Source: RGIG9114 sp045592865 (GTDB lineage: Bacteria > Bacillota > Clostridia > Oscillospirales > JAGBHD01). From it: 8,157 nt of DNA. The notes below the pieces were generated by a model. The model did no database searches. It was not told the origin of the DNA and worked only from the letters and a program-made list of their open reading frames with translations. The position numbers and the translations under genes were made by a program. Below, in pieces: positions 1 through 6,777 of this stretch. The stretch covers positions 1 through 8,157 of the forward strand of contig JAZNVP010000004.1 in the NCBI GenBank assembly GCA_045592865.1. The letters are read 5' to 3'. Numbering within the stretch: position 1 is the stretch's first letter; every line of letters starts with the position of its first letter.

Positions 1-354
1 CTTTTCGGGATAGGGTGCAACGACCGCTTCGAGACTTGTTTTCCCGTTTATCATTTCCACCGTTTTTGCGCGGTAAAGACCGTTCGCAACAACGCGGATA
101 TTTCCGTCCTTGATCTTCATAGTCTGACTAAGCTCGGCAACAACGCCCACCGAATAAAGCTTTTCGGCTTCGGGGTCCACGGAGTCGAAGTCCTTCTGAC
201 AAACGAGATAGATCTTCTGCCCCTTTTCTATCGCCTTGATTATGGCGTTTTTTGATTTTTCTCTGCCAACGTCAAAGGTGAGCGCGTTATTGGGGAACGC
301 AACGAGACCTCTGAGTGCTATGGCAGGAATGCGAATTAAATCCAAGTTTTCCAT
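1..354 (-). CDS. lon: ATP-dependent Lon protease, N-terminal part (cut by window edge)
   Basis: Lon is a cytoplasmic AAA+ serine protease that degrades misfolded and regulatory proteins. Only the first 118 codons are present. They read as the beta-rich LON substrate-binding domain: MENLDLIRIPAIALRGLVAFPNN, matching the family pattern 'P-L-x-LRG-x-x-x-FP', is followed by 'DVGREKS', 'YLVCQKD' and 'YSVGVVAEL', in the usual order. The ATPase and Ser-Lys protease domains lie outside the window, so activity cannot be judged. The ATG at 354-352 is preceded by GAGGAG (362-367) six to seven bases away, inside the last codons of the upstream membrane protein gene. Its stop codon is only 3 bases from this ATG, so the two are probably translationally coupled. 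A stand-alone LON-domain protein is the alternative; the downstream sequence would decide. Confidence 0.88.
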   Translation of the reverse strand, partial: MENLDLIRIPAIALRGLVAFPNNALTFDVGREKSKNAIIKAIEKGQKIYLVCQKDFDSVDPEAEKLYSVGVVAELSQTMKIKDGNIRVVANGLYRAKTVEMINGKTSLEAVVAPYPEK

Positions 355-357
355 TGT

Positions 358-1182
358 TTACTCCTCTGTGAGTTTGCTTTTAAGAAGTGTGCTTTTTTTG
401 ATAACCGAACCGATAACGCTGACTGCAAATGCTATTGCGTATAGGCAGAAGAAAACGTCGGGGAAGGAAACGGGCTCGGTCAAAAGGCTATATTTTTCGG
501 GGTTTATAACAAGAAGAAGGTAGTTAGGAACTATATCCGAAATTGTTATAAGCGAAGCCGCAAGAGCGTAGAAAATAACGAGCGAGGTGCTCTTTTCCAT
601 ATCGGGATCAAAAAGGAACTGAAGGCTTTCCAGATAGAAAAGGAGCATAAATATTATCTTGAAAAGGATAAGCGAGACCGAAAGGGAGGACGATATCGAA
701 ACGCTCGTCATAAAGAGCGAAATAAGCTTTACCGAATAAAGCATAACGGGGCAGAATATTAAAAGAGAAACGCTTCGTTTACTGTCTCGGCGGACGGCAA
801 AGGCTAAAAGGAGCATTCCTGCAGCCGATAAAAGCGAGAGGATTATCTCCAAAAAGGCGAGAACCAAAAATTTATTATCCTTAAAGTTAATGATAAGCAT
901 TATCGAGTCGGAAATAAATGAAACACCGAGCATAAAAAGTCCCGCCGCGAAGCTTTTCGGGATCTCAAATACCGTTATTTTCGCAACCCCGTATGAAAAC
1001 CTGCAAACGAACAAAAGCGCCAAAACCGAAACTATAAGGAAGGCGGGGAAAAGATAGGACGCCGCGTTTCCTTTAGTGAGTCCCGTTTCGTGCTCAATGC
1101 CCGAAAGGAGCTGGAAAAACCTTAAGGCAAGGCAGAGAACGGCGGCAACACCGAAAACAGAATAGATCCTTTTTATATTCAT
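358..1182 (-). CDS. polytopic membrane protein of unknown function, upstream of lon
   Basis: I do not recognise the family. The 274-residue product is very hydrophobic, with about eight predicted membrane spans near residues 7-26, 43-62, 77-99, 105-130, 137-158, 167-191, 199-226 and 242-261. There is no soluble domain, and basic clusters sit at residues 131-136 (RRDSKR) and the C-terminus. I chose the ATG at 1182. GAGGTG (1193-1198) lies 10 bases before it, whereas the in-frame ATG at 1200 has only AT-rich sequence upstream and overlaps that ribosome site. The frame ends at TAA 358-360, 3 bases before the lon ATG, so it should be co-expressed with lon. That is suggestive of, but not proof of, a link with membrane or protein stress. 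The gene appears intact. Confidence 0.8.
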   Translation of the reverse strand: MNIKRIYSVFGVAAVLCLALRFFQLLSGIEHETGLTKGNAASYLFPAFLIVSVLALLFVCRFSYGVAKITVFEIPKSFAAGLFMLGVSFISDSIMLIINFKDNKFLVLAFLEIILSLLSAAGMLLLAFAVRRDSKRSVSLLIFCPVMLYSVKLISLFMTSVSISSSLSVSLILFKIIFMLLFYLESLQFLFDPDMEKSTSLVIFYALAASLITISDIVPNYLLLVINPEKYSLLTEPVSFPDVFFCLYAIAFAVSVIGSVIKKSTLLKSKLTEE

Positions 1183-1192
1183 AACGGAAAAA

Positions 1193-1198
1193 CACCTC
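1193..1198 (-). promoter_or_regulatory. ribosome binding site deciding the start of the membrane protein
   Basis: GAGGTG on the minus strand lies 10 bases before the ATG at 1182. It falls inside the longer frame that would begin at 1200, which has no Shine-Dalgarno sequence of its own. This favours the six-residue-shorter protein. Confidence 0.6.
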
Positions 1199-1224
1199 AT
1201 AATTAATTTTATTTTTCATAGATA

Positions 1225-1230
1225 TATAAT
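1225..1230 (+). promoter_or_regulatory. possible -10 element for the SpoIID-domain gene
   Basis: A perfect TATAAT lies on the plus strand about 57 bases before the ATG at 1287. No good -35 hexamer is seen at the right distance (the best is an AT-rich match near 1202-1208), so this may need an activator or another sigma factor, or may be chance in AT-rich DNA. It overlaps the minus-strand -10 (1229-1234), so the two divergent promoters could exclude one another. Confidence 0.3.
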
Positions 1231-1257
1231 AGTAATTTTACTAAATTATCGGTGCAA
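1229..1257 (-). promoter_or_regulatory. putative sigma-A promoter for the membrane protein-lon operon
   Basis: Read on the minus strand: TTGCAC (1252-1257) as -35, a 17-base spacer, then TACTAT (1229-1234) as -10. Transcription would begin near 1222, leaving a leader of about 40 bases before the ATG at 1182 and including the ribosome site. The surrounding sequence is AT-rich and is the only intergenic space upstream of this operon. Called by eye only. Confidence 0.5.
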
Positions 1258-1286
1258 AGTCAATAGAACGGAGGAATGAAAAGGAT

Positions 1287-2054
1287 ATGAAAAGATTTGT
1301 TTTAAGGCTTTTTTGCGGACTTTTGGTTTTAGCGCTTCCCATTGGGGTTTTCGAACTTCTCGGTCTTATCTCGGGCGAGAAAGAAAGTAAAGGGGATATT
1401 CTCTCGGCGCTCGTTTCGGTTTACGGGACAGAGGGAGACGAAGAATGCTATAAAGCCTTTGCCGTTATCTTAAACACCTTAAAGGAAAGAGGGGAGTTTT
1501 CGCCTTCAAAAGAAGAGGGCTATCTCTGGAGTGAAACGGGTGGTGATGCAGAGTGGATAGAAGAGGTAGTCTCCTCAGTGGAAGGACAGGTTCTCCTGTA
1601 TGAAAACAAGCCTATTTTAGCGGCTTTCCATCAAAGCTCGGGCGGGAGCACACTTTCCTATAAATCGGTGTTCGGCGAAGAAGTCCCTTATCTTTTGCCC
1701 GTTGAGTCTGATAGCGTCACTGAAAGGCAGACGTTAAATAAAACGCATCTTATGGAACTTTACGGCGTCTCGGACGGGTTTTCCGTTGTGTCCGACGGGG
1801 AAAAGGTAAAGGAGATTATGGCGGGGGAGAAAATAATTCCTGCCGACGATTTCAGACGGCAGTGCGGCATATATTCAACCGTTTTCGAGCTTCGTGAAAA
1901 GGAAGAGGAATACGAGGTCTTGTCGAAAGGGGTAGGGCATCAGGTGGGCTTTTCTGTAACGGGGGCCGAGGAGTTGGCGGGTGAAGGAAAAAGCTATGAG
2001 GAGATATTAAAGCACTATTATAGCGGCGTTAGTATAGGAAAAGCGTTAAAATGA
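1287..2054 (+). CDS. divergent SpoIID/LytB-domain protein, membrane-anchored
   Basis: SpoIID is a membrane-anchored lytic transglycosylase that cuts denuded peptidoglycan during engulfment in spore formation. This 255-residue protein has a basic start and one hydrophobic segment (about residues 4-28), then an extracytoplasmic SpoIID domain. Family signatures seen: ECYKAFAV (53-60, cf. EALKAQAV), NKPILAAFHQSSGGST (107-122), VFGEEVPYLLPVES (128-141), and GVGHQVGFSVTGA (215-227, cf. GWGHGVGMSQYGA), then YEEILKHYYSG (237-247). It is shorter than typical SpoIID (over 300 residues). In my by-eye alignment the 'EMP' segment that carries the catalytic glutamate reads VYG (45-47), so activity is doubtful. 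GGAGG (1270-1274) is 12 bases before the chosen ATG; an ATG at 1276 stops after four codons. It is not next to spoIIQ or other sporulation genes, so it may be a SpoIID-like paralogue. Confidence 0.78.
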   Translation: MKRFVLRLFCGLLVLALPIGVFELLGLISGEKESKGDILSALVSVYGTEGDEECYKAFAVILNTLKERGEFSPSKEEGYLWSETGGDAEWIEEVVSSVEGQVLLYENKPILAAFHQSSGGSTLSYKSVFGEEVPYLLPVESDSVTERQTLNKTHLMELYGVSDGFSVVSDGEKVKEIMAGEKIIPADDFRRQCGIYSTVFELREKEEEYEVLSKGVGHQVGFSVTGAEELAGEGKSYEEILKHYYSGVSIGKALK

Positions 2055-2083
2055 TTGCTTTTTGTGTCGGAATTGGATATAAT
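2055..2083 (+). promoter_or_regulatory. putative sigma-A promoter of the glucan-degradation operon
   Basis: TTGCTT (2055-2060), a 17-base spacer and a perfect TATAAT (2078-2083) begin directly after the TGA of the SpoIID-domain gene. Transcription would start near 2090, leaving a short leader before the glgP ribosome site at 2103-2107. No terminator is seen between the two genes, so read-through from upstream is also possible. I see no clear operator or catabolite-control (cre-like) site. Confidence 0.55.
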
Positions 2084-2114
2084 ATAAAGGAATTCTATAG
2101 ATGGGAGTAAATAA

Positions 2115-4493
2115 ATGAATAAAAACGAAATAATTAAATCAATTGAAGACGTTCTTAAAAAAGACTGCGGTAAAGATTTCAGCGATGCATCGAATAATGA
2201 AATATACCGCGCCGTTTCGTCGGTCGTTAACTCTGTGCTTATGAATAAACGTGAGCAGTATGAGGAGAAGCAGACCGGCAGAGGCTCAAAGAGAATATAT
2301 TATATCAGTATGGAATTTCTTATGGGCCGTTCCTTGAAAACGGGCCTTTATAATCTCGGACTCAACGAGACTTTCGAGGAAGCCCTTAAGGAAAAGGGTG
2401 TCAAGCTTTCAGACCTTTACGAAGAGGAGCCCGATGCAGGTCTCGGTAACGGCGGTCTTGGCCGTCTTGCCGCTTGTTTCTTGGACGCGATGGCAACAAC
2501 CGACTGTCTTGCGCAGGGTTACTCTATCTGCTATGAATACGGAATATTCAAGCAGAAGATCGTTGAGGGATGGCAGAAGGAGCTTCCTGATAACTGGCTC
2601 CCCGGCGGCGAGGTCTGGCTTAATAAGAGGTCGGATAAAACCGTTCCCGTTCATTTCGACGGTGAGATCGACGAGATCTGGGATAACGGCTATCATATGA
2701 TAAACCACCGCGGCGGAACGGTTGTTGACGCCGTGCCTTACGATATGTATGTTTCGGGTTACGGTTCGGAAGCGGTATCGGTGCTCCGTCTTTGGAAGGC
2801 AGAGAGCCACGGCTTCGATATGGAACTTTTCAACAGCGGTGACTACGTTAACGCCGTTTCGAAACAGTCGGAAGCCGAGGCAATAAGTAAGGTTCTATAT
2901 CCTAACGATAATCACCAGCAGGGCAAGGAGCTCAGACTTCGTCAGCAGTATTTTATGAGCGCGGCTTCGGTTGGAGACATCGTTTCAAAACATATCGAAA
3001 CCTACGGAACGCTCGATAATCTTGCCGAAAAGGTTGCTATCCATATCAACGACACCCACCCCACACTCGCTATCCCCGAGCTTATGAGGGTGCTTCTTGA
3101 CGACTGCGGATATACTTGGGATAAGGCTTACGATATCACCTGCCGCACCTTCGCTTACACTAACCATACCGTTATGAAAGAGGCGCTTGAGTGTTGGGAT
3201 GAGGAACTCTTTAAAAGGGTGCTCCCGAGAATTTATCAGATCGTCCGTGAGATCAGCAATAAGACCTTTGAATACGTTTCTTCGCTCGGGGATTACTTCA
3301 GAGCCGAGAGAACGGCGGTAATATGGGGTCATTCGGTCAGAATGGCTAACCTCTGCTGCCACGTTTCGCATAGCGTTAACGGTGTTTCAAAGCTTCATTC
3401 CGAGATCATTAAGGAGAGCGTTTTCGCCGATTTCTATGCGATTTACCCCTACAAGTTCAAGAACGTAACCAACGGTATTGCATATAGAAGATGGCTCCTT
3501 CAGTCCAACAAGGGTCTGACTGACCTTTTGGACGAAACCATCGGCGACGGATACAAAAAGGACGCTTCACGTCTTTCTGAGTTCTTAAAATACAGAGAGG
3601 ATGAATCGGTGCTAAGTAGCCTTCGAGAGATAAAGCTTCAGAACAAGAAGGCGTTCTGTGACCACGTCTTTAAGAAGTCGGGGGTTCAGTTAGATCCCGA
3701 AACCATCTTCGACGTTCAGGTCAAAAGGCTTCACGAATATAAAAGGCAGCAGCTTAACGCCCTTCATATAATCTACCTCTTCGGAAAACTGAAAGAGGAC
3801 CCGAATTTCCCCGTAACCCCAAGAACCTATATCTTCGGAGCCAAGGCGGCGCCGGGTTATTATATGGCAAAACAGATCATAAAGCTTATCTATTGCATCT
3901 CCAAGGAGATTGAGAAATACCCCGAGATAAAGAAAAAACTCAACGTTGTTTTCATTGAGGACTATAACGTAACTATGTCCGAAATGCTTATGCCCGCAAG
4001 TGAGATAAGCGAACAGATCTCACTCGCAGGAACCGAGGCATCGGGAACGGGTAATATGAAGTTTATGATAAACGGCGCTATCACCCTCGGCACGATGGAC
4101 GGTGCTAACGTTGAAATTCACGATGCGGTTGGCAAGGATAACATCGTTATCTTCGGTATGAGGGCAGACGAGGTCGATAAGAGAAGAGCCGAGGGCTATA
4201 ACCCCTATGATATCTATTCAACCGATGCCGACGTTAAAATGGCGATCGACCTTTTGGAGAAAGGCTTTAACGGAGAAAGGTTCGACGATATCGTCGGAAG
4301 CCTTAAGTATTCAGATTATTATATGGCTCTTGCCGATTTCACGAGCTACAAGGAAGCATCGAGAAGAACGGGAGAGATCTATAAAAACGGTAACGAGTTT
4401 GCAAAAATGATGCTCTCGAACACCGCGGGTGCAGGTGTGTTCTCTGCCGACAGGTCTATTATGGACTACCGCAACACCATCTGGCATCTATAA
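2115..4493 (+). CDS. glgP: glycogen/maltodextrin (alpha-glucan) phosphorylase
   Basis: This GT35 enzyme uses phosphate to release glucose-1-phosphate from the non-reducing ends of alpha-1,4-glucans (EC 2.4.1.1) in the cytoplasm. It is full length at 792 residues (the family is about 750-840). Signatures: YYISMEFLMGRSL near the N-terminus, DAGLGNGGLGRLAACFLDAM from residue 107, HINDTHPTLAIPEL, YTNHTVMKEALE around N350-H351, VTNGIAYRRW, and the pyridoxal-phosphate site EASGTGNMKFM with K649 as the cofactor lysine, then NGAITLGTMDGANVEI. The short N-terminus lacks the phosphorylation extension of animal enzymes. GGGAG (2103-2107) lies 7 bases before the ATG. The GH13 gene follows after 11 bases, so the pair forms an operon. 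From sequence alone I cannot tell whether stored glycogen or imported maltodextrin is the main substrate. Confidence 0.96.
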   Translation: MNKNEIIKSIEDVLKKDCGKDFSDASNNEIYRAVSSVVNSVLMNKREQYEEKQTGRGSKRIYYISMEFLMGRSLKTGLYNLGLNETFEEALKEKGVKLSDLYEEEPDAGLGNGGLGRLAACFLDAMATTDCLAQGYSICYEYGIFKQKIVEGWQKELPDNWLPGGEVWLNKRSDKTVPVHFDGEIDEIWDNGYHMINHRGGTVVDAVPYDMYVSGYGSEAVSVLRLWKAESHGFDMELFNSGDYVNAVSKQSEAEAISKVLYPNDNHQQGKELRLRQQYFMSAASVGDIVSKHIETYGTLDNLAEKVAIHINDTHPTLAIPELMRVLLDDCGYTWDKAYDITCRTFAYTNHTVMKEALECWDEELFKRVLPRIYQIVREISNKTFEYVSSLGDYFRAERTAVIWGHSVRMANLCCHVSHSVNGVSKLHSEIIKESVFADFYAIYPYKFKNVTNGIAYRRWLLQSNKGLTDLLDETIGDGYKKDASRLSEFLKYREDESVLSSLREIKLQNKKAFCDHVFKKSGVQLDPETIFDVQVKRLHEYKRQQLNALHIIYLFGKLKEDPNFPVTPRTYIFGAKAAPGYYMAKQIIKLIYCISKEIEKYPEIKKKLNVVFIEDYNVTMSEMLMPASEISEQISLAGTEASGTGNMKFMINGAITLGTMDGANVEIHDAVGKDNIVIFGMRADEVDKRRAEGYNPYDIYSTDADVKMAIDLLEKGFNGERFDDIVGSLKYSDYYMALADFTSYKEASRRTGEIYKNGNEFAKMMLSNTAGAGVFSADRSIMDYRNTIWHL

Positions 4494-4504
4494 AGGAAAC
4501 GTCT

Positions 4505-6352
4505 ATGCTTTGCAGGTTTAATTCAAGAAAAATTGAATATAAAAAGCCCTTCGGTGCCGTAAAATGCGGCACCGAGGTTGAGTTTTACCTCGAAATAGAG
4601 TCGCCCGTTTACCCGCGGGACGTTTCTCTTTCGGTCAGGTTTTATGACGGGAAAGAAAAAATAATTCCATCAGAATACCTCGGTATGAAGGACGGGTTTT
4701 CTTCATTCAGAGTGAAATTCACCCCGTCCGAAGCGGGACTTTATTTCTATCGGTTCAGATTTAACTCTAATTTCGGTGAAAAGTTTATAACCAGGAGCCG
4801 TTTCGGTGAAGGTGTTATAGACTCGGTCGGTTCTGATTTTCAGATAACCGTCTATAACGAGTTTAAGCGCACCGAAAGCTTTTTCGGCGACCTTTTCTAT
4901 CAGATATTCCCCGATAGGTTTGCGTCCGGCGGAAAGGAAAAGAAAGCTGTCGAGGGGAGAGTCTGGGCAGAAAATAAAGGCAAGGTTCCCTCTTTTCGCC
5001 CCGACGAGAAGGGCATCGTTAAGAATAACGAGTTCTTCGGCGGAGATTTCGACGGAATAAGGGAGAAAATTCCTTATCTTAAAGAACTCGGCGTTAAAAC
5101 GGTATATCTCAACCCCATATTTGAGGCGCAGTCAAACCACAGGTATGACACCTCCGATTACTTAAAGCCCGATAGCTACCTCGGAAGCGTGGAGGACTTC
5201 AAGGCTTTGGTGGATGCGCTTCACAAAGAGGGAATGAAGATTATTCTCGACGGTGTTTTCAGTCACACGGGGGATGACAGCATCTATTTTAATAAATACG
5301 GAAGATATGAGTCCTTGGGCGCATATCAGTCGAAAAACTCGCCCTATTATAACTGGTATAACTTTAAAAACTGGCCCGAAGAGTATAACGCTTGGTGGGG
5401 AATAAAAATTCTCCCCGAGGTTAACGAGGAGAACGAGGACTACGTCCGCTTTATCTGCGGAGAAAACGGCGTTATAAGTTATTGGATGGGTCTCGGTATC
5501 GACGGGTTCAGACTCGACGTTGCCGACGAGCTTCCCGATTCGTTCTTAAAAGAGGTTTACTCTGCGGTTAAGAGGGAAAATAAAAACGCCGTTGTTATAG
5601 GCGAGGTCTGGGAGGATGCTTCCAATAAGATAAGTTATTCCTGCCGCCGAAAGTTTTTAATGGGCGAGGAAATGGACTCGGTTATGAACTATCCCTTCCG
5701 CGATGCCGTTATAAACCTTTTAAAATACGGCGCGACCGATTATTTCAAGGAAACGGTTGAAACCGTGCTTGAGAATTACCCCGAGTATGCGATAAAAAAC
5801 CTTATGAACTTTCTCTCGACCCACGATACAAAGAGAATTCTGACAGCTCTCTCGGGTGAAGAGGAAAACGGAAGAGATAAGGAATGGATGAGCACCAAAA
5901 GAATGACCGAAGAGGAGCGAAAGCTCGGCGCTCTTATGGTTAAATCGGCATTCACCGTGCTTTATATGCTCCCGGGAAACCCGCAGATCTATTACGGAGA
6001 CGAGGTTTCTATGGAAGGATATGGCGACCCATTCAACAGAATGTATTATTCTGATGAGGGAGATAGGTATAATACCCTCGAATACTTAAAGAAACTCTCG
6101 GCTTTTCGTTCGGAAAATAAAGACCTCTTCAGCACCGCGAAAGCAGTGATAGAGCCGATCTACGAGGGTTTGGTGATAATCGAAAGAGAACTCGGAAATA
6201 AGAAAACGGTGTGTGTTCTCAATATGTCGAAAGCGGCGAAAAACATCAGATTTCTTGCCGAAAATGCCAAGAATTTGGAGTTATCAACAGACGGATATTC
6301 TGCCGAAAACGGCATACTGGAGCCACTTAATTCGGTAGTTTTCAACTTTTGA
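4505..6352 (+). CDS. GH13 alpha-glycosidase (neopullulanase/cyclomaltodextrinase-like), cytoplasmic
   Basis: A retaining alpha-glucan hydrolase of 615 residues. Residues 1 to about 120 form a beta-rich N-terminal domain (CBM34/Ig-like position); the catalytic barrel starts at FYQIFPDRF (131-139). All GH13 regions are visible: DGVFSH (249-254), GFRLDVADE with nucleophile D338 and R336, IGEVWED with acid/base E367, and FLSTHDTKR with H440 and D441. Region V reads LPEVN, close to MPKLN of the neopullulanase/cyclomaltodextrinase group. A C-terminal beta domain ends the protein. With no signal peptide, it should act inside the cell on maltodextrins, cyclodextrins or limit dextrins, complementing the phosphorylase 11 bases upstream. 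AAAGGAAA (4493-4499) is a good ribosome site about 6 bases from the ATG. The exact substrate, and hydrolysis versus transglycosylation, cannot be read from sequence. Confidence 0.93.
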   Translation: MLCRFNSRKIEYKKPFGAVKCGTEVEFYLEIESPVYPRDVSLSVRFYDGKEKIIPSEYLGMKDGFSSFRVKFTPSEAGLYFYRFRFNSNFGEKFITRSRFGEGVIDSVGSDFQITVYNEFKRTESFFGDLFYQIFPDRFASGGKEKKAVEGRVWAENKGKVPSFRPDEKGIVKNNEFFGGDFDGIREKIPYLKELGVKTVYLNPIFEAQSNHRYDTSDYLKPDSYLGSVEDFKALVDALHKEGMKIILDGVFSHTGDDSIYFNKYGRYESLGAYQSKNSPYYNWYNFKNWPEEYNAWWGIKILPEVNEENEDYVRFICGENGVISYWMGLGIDGFRLDVADELPDSFLKEVYSAVKRENKNAVVIGEVWEDASNKISYSCRRKFLMGEEMDSVMNYPFRDAVINLLKYGATDYFKETVETVLENYPEYAIKNLMNFLSTHDTKRILTALSGEEENGRDKEWMSTKRMTEEERKLGALMVKSAFTVLYMLPGNPQIYYGDEVSMEGYGDPFNRMYYSDEGDRYNTLEYLKKLSAFRSENKDLFSTAKAVIEPIYEGLVIIERELGNKKTVCVLNMSKAAKNIRFLAENAKNLELSTDGYSAENGILEPLNSVVFNF

Positions 6353-6378
6353 ACAATTTCGGTTGTTGAAAACTTTTT
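6337..6378 (+). terminator. palindrome over the GH13 stop codon, possible terminator
   Basis: Perfect 10-base arms AGTTTTCAAC (6337-6346) and GTTGAAAACT (6365-6374) enclose an 18-base loop and end in five T residues (6374-6378). The left arm is inside the last codons of the GH13 gene; the stop is at 6350-6352. The stem is AT-rich and the loop is large, so it would be a weak terminator, an mRNA 3' stabiliser, or a protein-binding palindrome. A candidate promoter for the next gene overlaps the right arm. Confidence 0.4.
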
Positions 6379-6392
6379 ACGGGATGTATAAC
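6363..6392 (+). promoter_or_regulatory. weak candidate promoter for the TSCPD-like gene
   Basis: TTGTTG (6363-6368), 18 bases, then TATAAC (6387-6392), just before the AAGGAG ribosome site (6395-6400). A 15-base spacing from TTGAAA (6366-6371) is the alternative. If it fires, the start point would lie within or next to the ribosome site, which argues against it. Co-transcription with the GH13 gene remains possible. Confidence 0.25.
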
Positions 6393-6409
6393 AAAAGGAG
6401 AGAAGAAAA

Positions 6410-6655
6410 ATGACCTATAACTATAAAACAAAAGGCACCTGTTCGAGAGAAATTATTCTTGAAATTGACGGTAACGGAATTGTGGAGGACGTTACCTTTA
6501 TAGGCGGCTGCAACGGCAACCTTAAGGGCATCGCAAGTCTCGTTAAGGGAATGCATAAGGACGAGGTAATCGACAGATTAAAGGACATAAAGTGCGGCTA
6601 TAAAAACACGTCCTGCCCCGCGCAGTTAGCACTTGCCCTCGAGGAAATAGGATAA
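6410..6655 (+). CDS. small four-cysteine TSCPD-domain protein (TIGR03905-like)
   Basis: An 81-residue soluble protein of unknown function that matches the TIGR03905/TSCPD mini-protein family known from Firmicutes. It has four cysteines: C11 (GTCSREI), C34 (FIGGCNGNLKG), C62 (IKCGYKN) and C69 in TSCPAQLA, where the name motif TSCPD reads TSCPA. The same fold occurs at the C-terminus of some class II ribonucleotide reductases, where it is thought to bind metal. A metal-binding or nucleic-acid-related role is therefore inferred here, not shown. AAGGAG (6395-6400) lies 9 bases before the ATG. The gene sits 57 bases after the GH13 gene and ends at a strong terminator. It appears complete for the family, and nothing in the neighbouring genes explains its job. 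Confidence 0.88.
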   Translation: MTYNYKTKGTCSREIILEIDGNGIVEDVTFIGGCNGNLKGIASLVKGMHKDEVIDRLKDIKCGYKNTSCPAQLALALEEIG

Positions 6656-6657
6656 AT

Positions 6658-6688
6658 AAAAAAGGTTCCCTTCGGGGAACCTTTTTTT
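6658..6688. terminator. strong factor-independent terminator, bidirectional
   Basis: Stem AGGTTCCC (6663-6670) and GGGAACCT (6675-6682) with a UUCG-type tetraloop, a run of A on the left (6658-6663) and seven T on the right (6682-6688). It starts 3 bases after the stop of the TSCPD-like gene. The A run makes it usable for the opposite strand too. Confidence 0.9.
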
Positions 6689-6743
6689 AGGTAATAGGTA
6701 AGAGTGAAGAAGTGCGGTGTCGGGCGTAGCCGACGAATTAAAT
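6689..6743. other. inter-terminator spacer with tandem 7-mer and small hairpin
   Basis: This stretch between the two terminators codes for nothing visible. It begins with two near-identical 7-base units (AGGTAAT then AGGTAAG, 6689-6702). It also holds a small stem GTCGG (6719-6723) and CCGAC (6730-6734) around a 6-base loop. The composition differs from the coding DNA nearby and looks like a dispersed intergenic repeat, but only one copy is in this window, so that is inference. Confidence 0.3.
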
Positions 6744-6777
6744 AAAAAAGGGGCGAACAGTGTTCGCCCCTTTTTTT
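6744..6777. terminator. strong factor-independent terminator, bidirectional, serving the minus-strand operon
   Basis: Stem GGGGCGAAC (6750-6758) and GTTCGCCCC (6762-6770) with a 3-base loop, six A on the left (6744-6749) and seven T on the right (6771-6777). On the minus strand it directly follows the stop codon (6776-6778) of the aldolase-like gene and gives a U-tract of six. It is also a backup stop for plus-strand transcripts that pass the first terminator. Confidence 0.9.

Noticed and set aside
236..523. 95-codon open frame on the plus strand
   Set aside because: It is antisense to the junction of lon and the membrane protein gene, both of which are well supported, and has no ribosome site or recognisable domain.
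1183..1200. Six-residue-longer start of the membrane protein at 1200
   Set aside because: No ribosome site precedes it, and the only GAGGTG lies inside this extension, placed properly for the ATG at 1182.
2084..2114. Riboswitch or attenuator in the glgP leader
   Set aside because: The leader after the promoter is only about 25 bases and has no stem-loop of note.
2398..2810. Open frames on both strands inside glgP
   Set aside because: They lie fully within the conserved phosphorylase coding sequence and are low-complexity, Arg/Ser-rich or shadow-like translations.
2985..3371. 128-codon minus-strand open frame inside glgP
   Set aside because: Antisense shadow of a highly conserved part of the phosphorylase, with no start signals.
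6689..6743. Small RNA gene between the two terminators
   Set aside because: The stem is only 5-6 bp and no promoter is visible inside the 55 bases, so an RNA gene cannot be supported.
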